In this document: piece by piece, positions 35,774 to 43,866 of the stretch
How positions within the stretch are numbered: the stretch's first letter is position 1
How the letters are laid out: each line of letters starts with the position of its first letter
Notes under the pieces: generated by a model
Database searches by the model: none
What the model was told of the DNA's origin: nothing
What the model saw: only the letters and a program-made list of their open reading frames with translations
Origin: CAVQJU01 sp963712905
GTDB lineage: Bacteria; Acidobacteriota; Vicinamibacteria; Vicinamibacterales; CAVVIG01
Assembly: GCA_963712905.1 (NCBI GenBank)
Contig: CAVQJU010000013.1
Coordinates: forward strand, 243,657 to 307,656
DNA: 64,000 bases
Direction of reading: 5' to 3'
Program-made: the position numbers and the translations under genes

Positions 35774-36977
35774 TCAGAGCGACTGCAGGAACGCCATTAA
35801 CGACGCGCGTGCGCGCTCGTCGAGACGGACGAAGCCCTGCCGGGCGGCCTGCGCCTCGCCCGCATGCCGCGCGATCGCGTCCTCGATCGTCGCGGCGCTG
35901 CCGTCGTGCAGGAGGGGCCGCCGCGCCCGCAGGCCCCAGAGCGCCGGGGTCCTCATCTCGTCGGGCGACGCGGTCGAGTCGGCCTGCCTGATGCCGTCGC
36001 CCGTGCCGATGTTGTGCAGCAGGAGATCGGAGATACAACGGCACGGTCTTGCGATCGAAGAGCGGGTTCGCGCTCGTGCCCGTTGTGAGCGCCGGCACAT
36101 GGCACGCCGCGCAGCCAATCGAGGCGAAGACGCGGTCGCCGTCGCGGACGGCCTCGTCGATCGGCCCGCGCGCAATCGGCGCGAGAAGCTTCATGAACGC
36201 GGTGAAATGATCGATGTCCCGCAGGCCGGTCACCGGATCCGGCTTGTCCTCGGGATCGGGGCTGACATCGCAGGCCTTCATTTGATCGGGGTGGATGCCG
36301 TAGGCGAGTTCCGACGGGAAGACGTCGTTGGTGATGCCCATCTCGTTCCGGTACGCGTCCCCCGAAAACGTGAGAAGCGTCGCGACCTGCGCTTTCCAGC
36401 CGAACCGGCCCACGCGGCGTTCGCCCGTTGCCAGATCGATGACCACCGAGGCGCGGCCGGCGCTGCCGTCGCGGTTGCGATCCAGGGGATCCGCCAGCGC
36501 GAGCAGCGTGTCGTCGGGAATCGCTTCGATCAGGCCGGCGCCAAAGAGAGGTATGGGCATACGCCGGGCGATGACGTTGGCGTCGAGCGGCAGCGCCGGC
36601 TGGCAGACATGGTTCGGCAGCGAGAACGTGTGGAACAGCGTATTGCCAGCGGCGTCGAGCGCTCGAAACGTCCCGTCCGCATCCCTGTGGCCGGCGCGGA
36701 CCTCGGCCATCGGGCTGATCCCGCCGATGGCCGGCACGCTGTGGCACGCCCCGCAGCTCGTCCCATTGAAAGCCGGTCCAAGCCCCTCGTCCACGGTTTC
36801 GACGCCGGTGAAGGCGTTCAAGCCGACCCTGAACGCGTCGAACTCGCGCGGTGTGATGCCCGGCAGCGGATCGCCCGGCCGCGGTACCGCTCCCTGGCCC
36901 GCCACAGGAGCGATCGACAGCGCCAGGGCCCAGACGGTGACCAGCGCCGAGAGGGGAACGGCAAACCCGCGCGTCAT
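35774..36977 (-). pseudogene. DUF1111 di-haem c-type protein, broken by a one-base insertion at ~36031
   Basis: Starts at the ATG at 36977 (TGATG overlap with the cupredoxin stop); the signal peptide ends PVAGQG. Haem sites CGACH and CAACH are present. The DUF1111 hallmark VPLYSDLLLH is split: one frame reads FDRKTVPLY and another SDLLLHNIGTGDG, with an extra base at the Tyr/Ser junction (about 36031-36034). Removing it restores ~400 residues through MRTPALWGLRARRPLLHDGS to the stop at 35774. The family is related to di-haem cytochrome peroxidases and thiol oxidoreductases. Sequence error is likelier than decay since the rest is well conserved. Confidence 0.83.
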
Positions 36978-37327
36978 CAGTCTTCGACCACCAGCACGCC
37001 GTGCATGAATTCGTGGCCCGCGCCGCACAGCTTCGAGCACTCGAAGACATAGCGGCCCGCCTTGTCGGGCGTGAATTTAACGGCAATCGAACCGCGGCCT
37101 CGCTTCGGGATCACGCGGTCGATGCCGGTGCCGAGAATCCTGAACCCGTGATCGGTGTCGTCGCTCTCGAGGCGGAACTCGACCGTCTCGCCGCAGCGAA
37201 TCTTGATTTCGTCTGGCGAAAACCGGAATCGTTCGGCGGTGACGCGGACCGTGACGGTCCGCCCCTGCGCGAACGGACAGGTGGCCATCGCCACGACCAG
37301 CACGGCCGCGATCGTCAACCTGCTCAT
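36977..37327 (-). CDS. Secreted cupredoxin with CuA-type metal site
   Basis: 116 residues from the ATG at 37327 with a signal peptide ending PFAQG; an ATG at 37351 overlaps the preceding gene's end. The metal motif C-SKL-C-GAGH-EF-M at the C-terminus (CSKLCGAGHEFM), with an upstream His in DHGFRI, is the CuA ligand set of cytochrome oxidase subunit II and N2O reductase, but there is no TM anchor. It may act as a soluble electron carrier between the DUF1111 protein and its partners in this operon. Confidence 0.82.
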   Translation of the reverse strand: MSRLTIAAVLVVAMATCPFAQGRTVTVRVTAERFRFSPDEIKIRCGETVEFRLESDDTDHGFRILGTGIDRVIPKRGRGSIAVKFTPDKAGRYVFECSKLCGAGHEFMHGVLVVED

Positions 37328-37341
37328 CGCAACACCTCGTC

Positions 37342-38493
37342 TCAAAACCACCAGCCCAACCCCACGCTGAACGCCTTCGGCGCCGCGACGACGGCGCTGT
37401 CGTTGCCGCCCACGGTGTAGTCGACTTTCACGACGACATCGGGATCGGGGAAGTACGAAATGCCGGCGATCCAGGCCGAACCCTTGAACGCCGCGATCGG
37501 CAGGTAGCCGGCCGGCATCCTGTACTGCGTGTCGAATTTCTCGTAGCGCACGAAACCGACGACCTCGCGAGGCGACGGGTACGGCAGGATCGGGTGCGCG
37601 GCTTCAAGGTAGAAGCCCAGCATCTGGCTGGCGATGTTCGGATCGACGCCTTCGCGCAGCGCTCGAAGCCGGTTCAGCTCATCGGCCTGATCGATGAACA
37701 CCTGCGCGTACTCGCCGCGCAGCTGGAGGCTGCCCACTCGTCCCCGTCCGTCCGCTTCGACCAGCGTGACGCGCGGATCGAGGTTGGGCGAGCCGGTCGC
37801 CGTCCGTCCGTTCCAGATGCTCGCGCCGAGCGTCAGGCGCGGCACGCCCAGGTATTCCACGCGGCCCGTGCCGGCCCAGTGGCGCACGATCGATCGCGAT
37901 CCCTGCTGCGACGAGTCGGCAAGACCCTCTCCGGCGCTGAACTCCGCGGCGTTGAGGGGCGGCATCACGTACGCGCGATAGCGCCAGCCTTTTCCGACGT
38001 CGCCGAACACGCCCGCGCCCACGTCGAACCAGGTCGTGGGGATGATGAAGGTGTCGACGAACGGGCGCTGAACGCCGTAGTAGGTCGGCGGCTCGTGGCG
38101 CTCGTTGATGATGCCGACGGGCACGAGCAACTGTCCGGCGCGGACGCTGAACCGGCGGTCGATGAGGAAATCGAGGTACGCCTGCTCGAGCTCGAGCTCG
38201 CCTTTCTCTTCGCCGCCTTCGACGATCGCGTGCTCGACTTCGAGCTCCGAGACGAAGCGGATGCGGTCGGAGAAGCGGTGGGCGAACAGCAGGACGAAGC
38301 GCCGGAAGTCGATGAACGCGTCGCCGTTGGACGGGTTCACGAACTGCAGGTCCATGTAGCCCGACAGCGAGGACAGGGGTGCCGCCGGGCGGTCGGTCGA
38401 TTCGGTGGACTGCGCGCGAGCCGGGGACGCGGCGAGGCAGACCAGGAGCGCGGCTGTAGCCGCAAGGGTCGGTTTCAGACTCTGCCGGAACAC
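37342..38493 (-). CDS. Outer-membrane beta-barrel (porin-like) protein
   Basis: 383 residues with a GTG start at 38493 and a signal peptide ending PARAQ. The rest is rich in alternating hydrophobic/polar strands and aromatic residues and ends in GLGWWF, the C-terminal aromatic signature of outer membrane barrels. RFSDRIRFVSELEVEHAIVE resembles phosphate-selective porin O/P-type proteins. First gene of the minus-strand redox operon, it could admit substrate for the quinoprotein. Family assignment is approximate. Confidence 0.7.
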   Translation of the reverse strand: MFRQSLKPTLAATAALLVCLAASPARAQSTESTDRPAAPLSSLSGYMDLQFVNPSNGDAFIDFRRFVLLFAHRFSDRIRFVSELEVEHAIVEGGEEKGELELEQAYLDFLIDRRFSVRAGQLLVPVGIINERHEPPTYYGVQRPFVDTFIIPTTWFDVGAGVFGDVGKGWRYRAYVMPPLNAAEFSAGEGLADSSQQGSRSIVRHWAGTGRVEYLGVPRLTLGASIWNGRTATGSPNLDPRVTLVEADGRGRVGSLQLRGEYAQVFIDQADELNRLRALREGVDPNIASQMLGFYLEAAHPILPYPSPREVVGFVRYEKFDTQYRMPAGYLPIAAFKGSAWIAGISYFPDPDVVVKVDYTVGGNDSAVVAAPKAFSVGLGWWF

Positions 38494-38524
38494 GTCCAGA
38501 AGAGTAGCCGACTGTTTTGAGCAG

Positions 38525-38552
38525 AGTCAACAAATAGTTTGACTATTCAAAC
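38525..38552. promoter_or_regulatory. Nested inverted repeats upstream of the porin-cupredoxin operon
   Basis: GTTTGA-CTAT-TCAAAC (38537-38552) is a perfect six-base inverted repeat with a four-base spacer, overlapped by AGTCAA/TTGACT (38525-38530 and 38539-38544). Read in the operon's direction, TTGACT at 38530-38525 would serve as a -35 box with a weak TACTCT near 17 bases downstream. This is the form of a repressor or activator operator placed at a promoter. Confidence 0.45.
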
Positions 38553-38557
38553 ACTGC

Positions 38558-38626
38558 TGACTGCCGACTGCTGACTGCTGACTGCCGACTGCCGACTGCC
38601 GACTGCCGACTGCCGACTGCCGACTA
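38558..38626. repeat. Tandem heptamer array (GACTGCY)n
   Basis: About ten head-to-tail copies of GACTGCC or GACTGCT fill 38558-38626. The last unit runs into CGACTAC and supplies the TAG stop (38624-38626) of the ModA-like gene on the minus strand. It lies between two divergently placed minus-strand units: downstream of the ModA-like gene and upstream of the porin operon. Confidence 0.85.
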
Positions 38627-39427
38627 CTTCCCCGGCGTCATGCCGACCGCCTTGTAGACCGCGGCAGCCTCGGGGGAGGCGAGATACGCCAGCAGCGCCC
38701 TGGCCGCCGCCGGCGATTTCGCGTGCGTGGACACGAACCCCACGAGCGCGGTCGGCGTCGAGATCTCGCGCGGCAACGGGCCGACCGACTCGACGCCCGG
38801 CTCCGTCAGGATCTCGCTGATGAAGGTGAGGCCAATCTCGACGTCTCCCCTGGCGAGCGCGGCCATCGCCGCGGCGCCGCCCGGCGCGAGCTTGATCTTC
38901 GGCTTCATCTGCTCGGCGATGCCAAGCGTCTTGAGCGTTTCGGTGAAGCTGACGCCTGCGGCCGCTCCGCCCGCCGGATCGGGGTACGAAATGGACTTCG
39001 CCCCAAGCAGCATCCGTTTGATGGCCTCGGGCGTCGAGATGTCCGGTTTGGGAGCGCCCGTTCGGACCGCGACGCCCACGGCGACGGTGGCAAGCGGCGT
39101 GGCGCTCGTCGCGATCACGTGGCCGGACGCGAGCACTTCTGGAAACGGCGGCTGGACGATCGGCACGTCGAACGGCTCGCCGTTGGCCACCTGCCGCTTG
39201 GTTCCGAGGCCCGATCCGAACGTCGCCTTCACCTTGTGGCCGGTCTTCTTCTCGAACGCCGGGATCATCTTCTCGACCGCCGCCTTGACGCCTCCCGGGC
39301 CGACGAGCGTGACCTCGTCCGCCCGGGCCGTCTGCACGCAGCCAAGCAACGCTATGGCCGCGATGACAGTGAAAAGGATTCTCTGCGTGTTCCGCGTGCT
39401 CTGCGTTCTACGTCGTGTCTTCACCAT
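38624..39427 (-). CDS. ModA-like periplasmic substrate-binding protein (orphan)
   Basis: 267 residues. The ATG at 39427 overlaps the EfpL stop (TGATG). The first 16 residues (MVKTRRRTQSTRNTQR) come from an intergenic repeat arm at 39381-39413 and give a basic n-region to the signal peptide (FTVIAAIALLGCVQTARA). The mature protein has the SBP_bac_11/ModA pattern: AVEKMIPAFEKKTGHKVKAT, GSGLGTKRQ, FDVPIVQPP, YPDPAGGAAAGVSF. ModA binds molybdate/tungstate, but no ModB/ModC gene is nearby, and relatives in this family also bind other oxyanions or organic ligands. Signal type (with Cys near 29) could also be lipoprotein. Confidence 0.78.
   Translation of the reverse strand: MVKTRRRTQSTRNTQRILFTVIAAIALLGCVQTARADEVTLVGPGGVKAAVEKMIPAFEKKTGHKVKATFGSGLGTKRQVANGEPFDVPIVQPPFPEVLASGHVIATSATPLATVAVGVAVRTGAPKPDISTPEAIKRMLLGAKSISYPDPAGGAAAGVSFTETLKTLGIAEQMKPKIKLAPGGAAAMAALARGDVEIGLTFISEILTEPGVESVGPLPREISTPTALVGFVSTHAKSPAAARALLAYLASPEAAAVYKAVGMTPGK
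39381..39413. repeat. Single arm of the CGCAGAG-type repeat, inside a coding start
   Basis: CTCTGCGTGTTCCGCGTGCT (on to CTGCGTTCTACGT) is the reverse complement of the left arm at 24421-24444, with few changes. It falls within the first codons of the ModA-like gene and is translated as part of its N-terminus. Confidence 0.7.
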
Positions 39428-40002
39428 CAGGCCCGTCCTGCGAATTCGCGCGTTTCCGTGTGGACCTTCACCTTCTCGCCTTCCTTGATGAACAGCGGCA
39501 CCCGGATTTCGAGGCCCGTCTCGAGCGTCGCCGACTTGGTCGCGCCGCCCGTCGCCGTGTCGCCCCTGACGCTCGGTTCGGTGTAGGTGACCGTCAGCTC
39601 GACGTGCGGCGCGAACTGCAGGCCGATCGGGTTGCCGTTGAACTTCTGAATCTGCACCATCACGTTGTCGACGAGCAGCAGCCGATCGTCGCCGACGATC
39701 TCGGGCCGCAAGGTCAGGGTTTCGAAGCTCTCCTGGTCCATGAAGTTGTAACCGCTGCTGTCGGTGTAAAGGTAGGACGCTTCGACGACGACCAGGTCGG
39801 GCTCCTTGAATTTTTCGCCGGCCTTGAACGTCTTGTCGAAGACGGCCCGGGTGAGGAGGTTGCGCATCTTCAGGCGCACCAGCGTCTGGCCGCCGCGGGC
39901 GGTCGGTTTCGAGACTTCGACGTCGAGGCAGTGGTACGGGGCCTCCTCGAACTCGAAGTACATCTTGCGTTTGATTTCGATCGCTTCAATCAGGCTGGCC
40001 AT
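39427..40002 (-). CDS. efpL: Elongation factor P-like protein, EfpL/YeiP type
   Basis: 191 residues from the ATG at 40002. The EF-P domain order (KOW-like, then two OB folds) is intact, with NFMDQESFETLTLRPE and the C-terminal GLEIRVPLFIKEGEKVKVHT. The tip loop reads SKPTARGGQTLVRLKMRN; the PTARG-xx-TL pattern with Arg36 at the tip and two extra residues matches E. coli YeiP (SPTARGAATL) rather than EF-P (Lys34) or the rhamnosylated Arg32 type. It should relieve ribosome stalling on proline-rich or related motifs. A separate canonical efp is probably elsewhere in the genome. Confidence 0.8.
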   Translation of the reverse strand: MASLIEAIEIKRKMYFEFEEAPYHCLDVEVSKPTARGGQTLVRLKMRNLLTRAVFDKTFKAGEKFKEPDLVVVEASYLYTDSSGYNFMDQESFETLTLRPEIVGDDRLLLVDNVMVQIQKFNGNPIGLQFAPHVELTVTYTEPSVRGDTATGGATKSATLETGLEIRVPLFIKEGEKVKVHTETREFAGRA

Positions 40003-40162
40003 AAGGTCTGCTTCTGTTCGCTTCAGTGCGGTATGCGAGAGGTGATCGTCCTTGCCCGCGACTGCACGCCCCGCCTGTCGATCCCCCTCGGGGGCACATG
40101 GTAGCAAAGTTATGTCGGCGCGCCTCTTGCCTGCTTTTTGGATCGGAGCAGAAAAGAGCGGG

Positions 40163-42373
40163 ATGCCGGTCGCGTTGCGGTCCGTCGATTACAAACCTGA
40201 GACCCGACCTACCAGGACCGTCAGTCCGGGAGCGGGCACCGTTTCGCGCGCCGACGACTTCGCCTCGGTCGAGGAGTTCCTGCACCTGCTTGCCCGCGCG
40301 GTCCGGCAGTTCCACACGTATCCGCCGACCAGCCCGCTCTGCGCGGACGCCGTCGCCGCCTGCCACAAGGTCTACGCCACGCTCGAACGGCGCGACCGCC
40401 TGATCGTCCGCGTCACGCCCACCGAGCTCATCGTCGACGACGCGGGCCTGGGCACGGGCACGATCGTCGAGCACGAGATCGTCCGCCGTCTGCACCGCGC
40501 GCACATCGCGTCGATCGACTTCGACCGCAGCGCCTCGATTCGCGACTTCTCGCGCTTCTGCTCCGACCTCCTGTCGTCGGAGAGCCTGGCGAAAACCAAG
40601 ACGTCGCTGGTCGAGCTGCTCACCGATCACGGCGTCGAAACCATCGTGCCGCACCTGGCGCAGCGGCCCGAGGTGCTCGACGTCGGCGCGCCGGCCCCCT
40701 CGGTCTGCACGCTGGTCGAGAACGAGCGCCGGCGCCGGGAGTCCGCGTACGAAGGCAACGCGCCGGTCAACCATCTGTATCCCCCGGACAAGGGCTGGGT
40801 GCGTCTCGATCCGGCGTCGCAGTTCGACGTCGTGTCGCTGACCGATCTCGCGGTGCTGGTGAACGATCCGTCCGACGTCGCCACCATCCTGCTGCGCCTG
40901 ACCGACGACGATGGCGGCACGGCCGGGACGGGCGGGACCGCGCTCGAGCAGAAGTTCACCGACGTCACGACGCTGTTCTCCTCGCTCGATCCGCGCCTGG
41001 CCCGCGTGATGTTCGGCAAGCTCGCGCGGGCGGTGCTCGAGCTCGATCCCGACCGCCGGTCGGCGCTGCTGCAGCGGACGATTCTCCCTGGCCTGCTCGA
41101 CGGCCGCGCCGACGGCAACGTCCTGCGTGATTTTCCGGACGTCGATCTCGCCGAATCGCTGTGTCTGCTGCTCGAGCTCGAAACCGCCGCGCCGGAAGTG
41201 CTGACGACGGCGTTCAACCGCCTCGATCTTCCGGCCGAGCGGCGCGAAACCGTGGTGCCGCTCATCGACGAGAAGCTGCGCGCCAGGCAATCGGCCAGCG
41301 AGCGCGCGGATGACGCGGGCCTCGACCGCCACGCGCGCCAGCTGATCAAGGTCAAGGACGCGCCGGGCAAGGACTTCACCGAGTTCGCGGCGTTCGACCT
41401 GTCGATGGACGAACAGGTCGCGAGCGCGCTCGGCGGCGTCCGCGACGGCATTCGCGCCACCGATCTTCCCGTCACCGAGTTGCAATGCCTGCGCAGCCTC
41501 GTGCGGCTCGAGCCGAACGTGACGGAGGTCACGGCGTTCCTCCAGAAGTCGCTCACGATTCTCGGCGAGCTCGAGGGCGCCGCGCGGTGGCGCGACCTCG
41601 CGGCCCAGGCGGCCAGCTACCGCCAGCTGGCCGGCGAGCTGCGCGAGCGGCGCCCCGACGTGGCGGACGCGATCGATCACGCCATGGCGGCGTTTTTCAC
41701 CGCCGAGCGGGCGCTGGGGATCGCGACGCTGCACGAACGGGACGGCGCCGGGCAGGGCAGCGCCGGCGCGCTCATCGAGGCGTTCGGCCCCGCGGTCGTG
41801 CCGGCGTGCCTGGGCCTGCTCGACGATCCCGCGCGGCAGTCCCGGAACCGGTCGCTCTCGACGCTGATGTGCGCGCACGCGGCGCTGCTCGCGCCGGCGC
41901 TCGTGCAGGAGCTCGCGCACTGCGGCCTCGCGGCGCGGCGCGTGGGCGTCAAGGTGCTCGGGTTTGCCGGCGCCGGCTACGAAACGGCCGTGGCCGATCA
42001 GGTGGAACACGGCGACGAACCGCTGGTCCGCGAGGCGCTCCGCGCGCTCGCCCGGATGGGCACTGCGCACGCGGCCTCCGTCGTCACGAAGCAGCTGCAG
42101 AGCGGCAACCCGCGCGGCCGCGCCGCGGCCGAGGAAGCGCTGTGGCACTTCCCACCCGCTCGCGTCGCCGCGTTCGTCCGCGAGCTGCTCGGCAACCGCG
42201 AGTTCGTGCTGCAGAACCCCGCGACCGTGACGCACGTGCTCGACCGCGCCGCGAAAGCGGGCATCGACGGGCTGGGTCCCGTGCTGGCCGAGCTCGAGCC
42301 GCTGCGGTTCCGGTTCTGGAACCCGGGCCTCGTGCGCGTCGCGCTCAAGGCCCGGGAGATGCGCGCGCGATGA
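40163..42373 (+). CDS. Large HEAT-repeat-like helical protein coupled to HD-GYP gene
   Basis: 736 residues from the ATG at 40163; an ATG at 40112 is also possible. No signal peptide. Residues ~30-110 resemble the N-terminal part of the following HD-GYP protein's family (FLHLLARAVRQFHTYPPTSPLCADAV), suggesting a shared domain. The C-terminal third holds HEAT-like helical repeats (VRRALRALARMGTAHAASVV-like, here LVREALRALARMGTAHAASV). Acidic Asp-rich helices occupy the middle. It overlaps the HD-GYP start by four bases (ATGA), so the two probably act together in signalling. No enzymatic motif was seen. Confidence 0.7.
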   Translation: MPVALRSVDYKPETRPTRTVSPGAGTVSRADDFASVEEFLHLLARAVRQFHTYPPTSPLCADAVAACHKVYATLERRDRLIVRVTPTELIVDDAGLGTGTIVEHEIVRRLHRAHIASIDFDRSASIRDFSRFCSDLLSSESLAKTKTSLVELLTDHGVETIVPHLAQRPEVLDVGAPAPSVCTLVENERRRRESAYEGNAPVNHLYPPDKGWVRLDPASQFDVVSLTDLAVLVNDPSDVATILLRLTDDDGGTAGTGGTALEQKFTDVTTLFSSLDPRLARVMFGKLARAVLELDPDRRSALLQRTILPGLLDGRADGNVLRDFPDVDLAESLCLLLELETAAPEVLTTAFNRLDLPAERRETVVPLIDEKLRARQSASERADDAGLDRHARQLIKVKDAPGKDFTEFAAFDLSMDEQVASALGGVRDGIRATDLPVTELQCLRSLVRLEPNVTEVTAFLQKSLTILGELEGAARWRDLAAQAASYRQLAGELRERRPDVADAIDHAMAAFFTAERALGIATLHERDGAGQGSAGALIEAFGPAVVPACLGLLDDPARQSRNRSLSTLMCAHAALLAPALVQELAHCGLAARRVGVKVLGFAGAGYETAVADQVEHGDEPLVREALRALARMGTAHAASVVTKQLQSGNPRGRAAAEEALWHFPPARVAAFVRELLGNREFVLQNPATVTHVLDRAAKAGIDGLGPVLAELEPLRFRFWNPGLVRVALKAREMRAR

Positions 42374-43770
42374 CAACTGCCACCGCCGTCGCCGCCGCGC
42401 CGCCCGGGACGCCTGGTCCGCTGCCGGTGCTGAAGGGCTTCGCGAGCCTCCGGCGTCTGACCGGGACGTATCCGGCCGGGCATCCGATGCTCACGCAGAA
42501 GCTGAAGGAGCTCGAGGATCTCATCCAGCTTCACCTGAAGATCGATCCGACACTGCGCATCGACATCATCCACGGCGACGTCTTCCTCGACGGCGTCTCG
42601 TTCGGCCGCGACGATCCGGCCAACGCGCAGGTCGTCCGCGAGCTGTCCGATCTGGGAATCGACAGCATTCACGTGCGCGACGGCGTGGGGCGCGACGAGC
42701 TGCTGGCGACCGCCGAGTTCCTCTGGCAGATCAAGGACACGCACACCGAGCCGGTCGAGGAGCAGCTGGCGCGGCGCAACGTCAAGCACGTGAGCCTCGG
42801 AAAGATCGTGCCGCTCGACACGCGGTGGCGCTCGCGGCAGTGGCCCGACGCGCCGACCGGCACGCTCGACCCGGCGTACGCCGAGTCGCTGGTGCTGGCG
42901 CAGCAGACGTTCGACAACACGGCCGCCGGCAAGAAACTCGACCTGGTGACGGTGCGCGATCTCGTCCAGCTCCTGATTCACCGCGTGGCGCGCAGCAACG
43001 CCGCGCTCGGCCAGATTCTCGCCGTCAAGATGTACGAGAACCTGACGTATTGCCATTCCGTGAACGTGGCGATGCTGAGCCTGCTGCTCGGGAAGCAACT
43101 CGGCCTCGACGAACAGGACATGGCCGCGCTCGTCGAAGCGGCGCTGCTGCACGACATCGGCAAGACGCGCATTCCGCTCGAGATCGTGAAGAAGCCCGGC
43201 GCGCTCGACAAGCGCGAACGGAAGCTGATAGAAGCGCATACGACGTTCGGCGCCGAGATCCTCGTGCAGATCGACGGGCTGCGGCCGCTGACGCCGGTCG
43301 TGGCGCTCGAGCACCATCGCGGCGTCAACGGCACAGGCTACCCGGAACTCGGGGACGCGATCCCGCACTTCATGAGCCAGATCGTGTCGGTGGCCGACAT
43401 CTACGAGGCGATCACCGGCGCGCGGTCCTATCAGGATCCGACGCTGCCCGAGCATGCGTGCCTCATCCTCGCGCGCCTGGCCGGGCAGAAGCTCAACGCG
43501 AACCTCGTCAAGGCGTTCGTGAACGCGATCACCTTCTTCCCGATCGGCTGCGTGGTGCGGACCAACCGCGACGAGATCGGGGTCGTGGTGCGCACGAATC
43601 ACGCCGACCCGCTCCACCCCATCCTGACGCTCGTTGACCGCAGCCAGAACCCGTCGGGCCGCGTGGACACCAGCACGCGGGACGGGTCAGGGGGCTACCA
43701 ACGGCACATCCTGGAGACGCTGCGCCCTGCCGATGGGCTGGACCCGGCGAAGTTCCTGGCAGCGGCGTAA
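42370..43770 (+). CDS. HD-GYP domain phosphodiesterase-like protein
   Basis: 466 residues from the ATG at 42370. The N-terminal ~200 residues are a sensory or scaffold region (LTGTYPAGHPMLTQKLKELE). The HD motif HDIGKTRIP (H261-D262) is followed by HHRGVNGTGYP (315-325), the GYP signature; additional metal ligands such as H228 (YCHSVNVA) and H290 are present. HD-GYP enzymes hydrolyse cyclic di-GMP or related dinucleotides, so it probably lowers such a second messenger in response to the upstream HEAT-like protein. Cytoplasmic. Confidence 0.87.
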   Translation: MTTATAVAAAPPGTPGPLPVLKGFASLRRLTGTYPAGHPMLTQKLKELEDLIQLHLKIDPTLRIDIIHGDVFLDGVSFGRDDPANAQVVRELSDLGIDSIHVRDGVGRDELLATAEFLWQIKDTHTEPVEEQLARRNVKHVSLGKIVPLDTRWRSRQWPDAPTGTLDPAYAESLVLAQQTFDNTAAGKKLDLVTVRDLVQLLIHRVARSNAALGQILAVKMYENLTYCHSVNVAMLSLLLGKQLGLDEQDMAALVEAALLHDIGKTRIPLEIVKKPGALDKRERKLIEAHTTFGAEILVQIDGLRPLTPVVALEHHRGVNGTGYPELGDAIPHFMSQIVSVADIYEAITGARSYQDPTLPEHACLILARLAGQKLNANLVKAFVNAITFFPIGCVVRTNRDEIGVVVRTNHADPLHPILTLVDRSQNPSGRVDTSTRDGSGGYQRHILETLRPADGLDPAKFLAAA

Positions 43771-43866
43771 AGGGCGCCTTAGAGCGCTTTTTGCTGCCGG
43801 AAGAGGCGCCGGGGTGTGGGAATCCCGCCTTTCCGGCGATAAACTTGTGGATCCGTGGGGAACCAC

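Noticed and set aside
33402..37040. A 1,212-codon fusion of di-haem protein and quinoprotein
   Set aside because: The join runs through nonsense sequence after the VPLY motif; each part has its own signal peptide and start.
38558..38626. CRISPR-like array
   Set aside because: Repeat unit is only seven bases with no spacers; it is a simple tandem repeat.
40003..42376. Long antisense frame opposite the HEAT-like gene
   Set aside because: It is the high-GC mirror of a real gene, with Arg/His-rich, motif-free translation.
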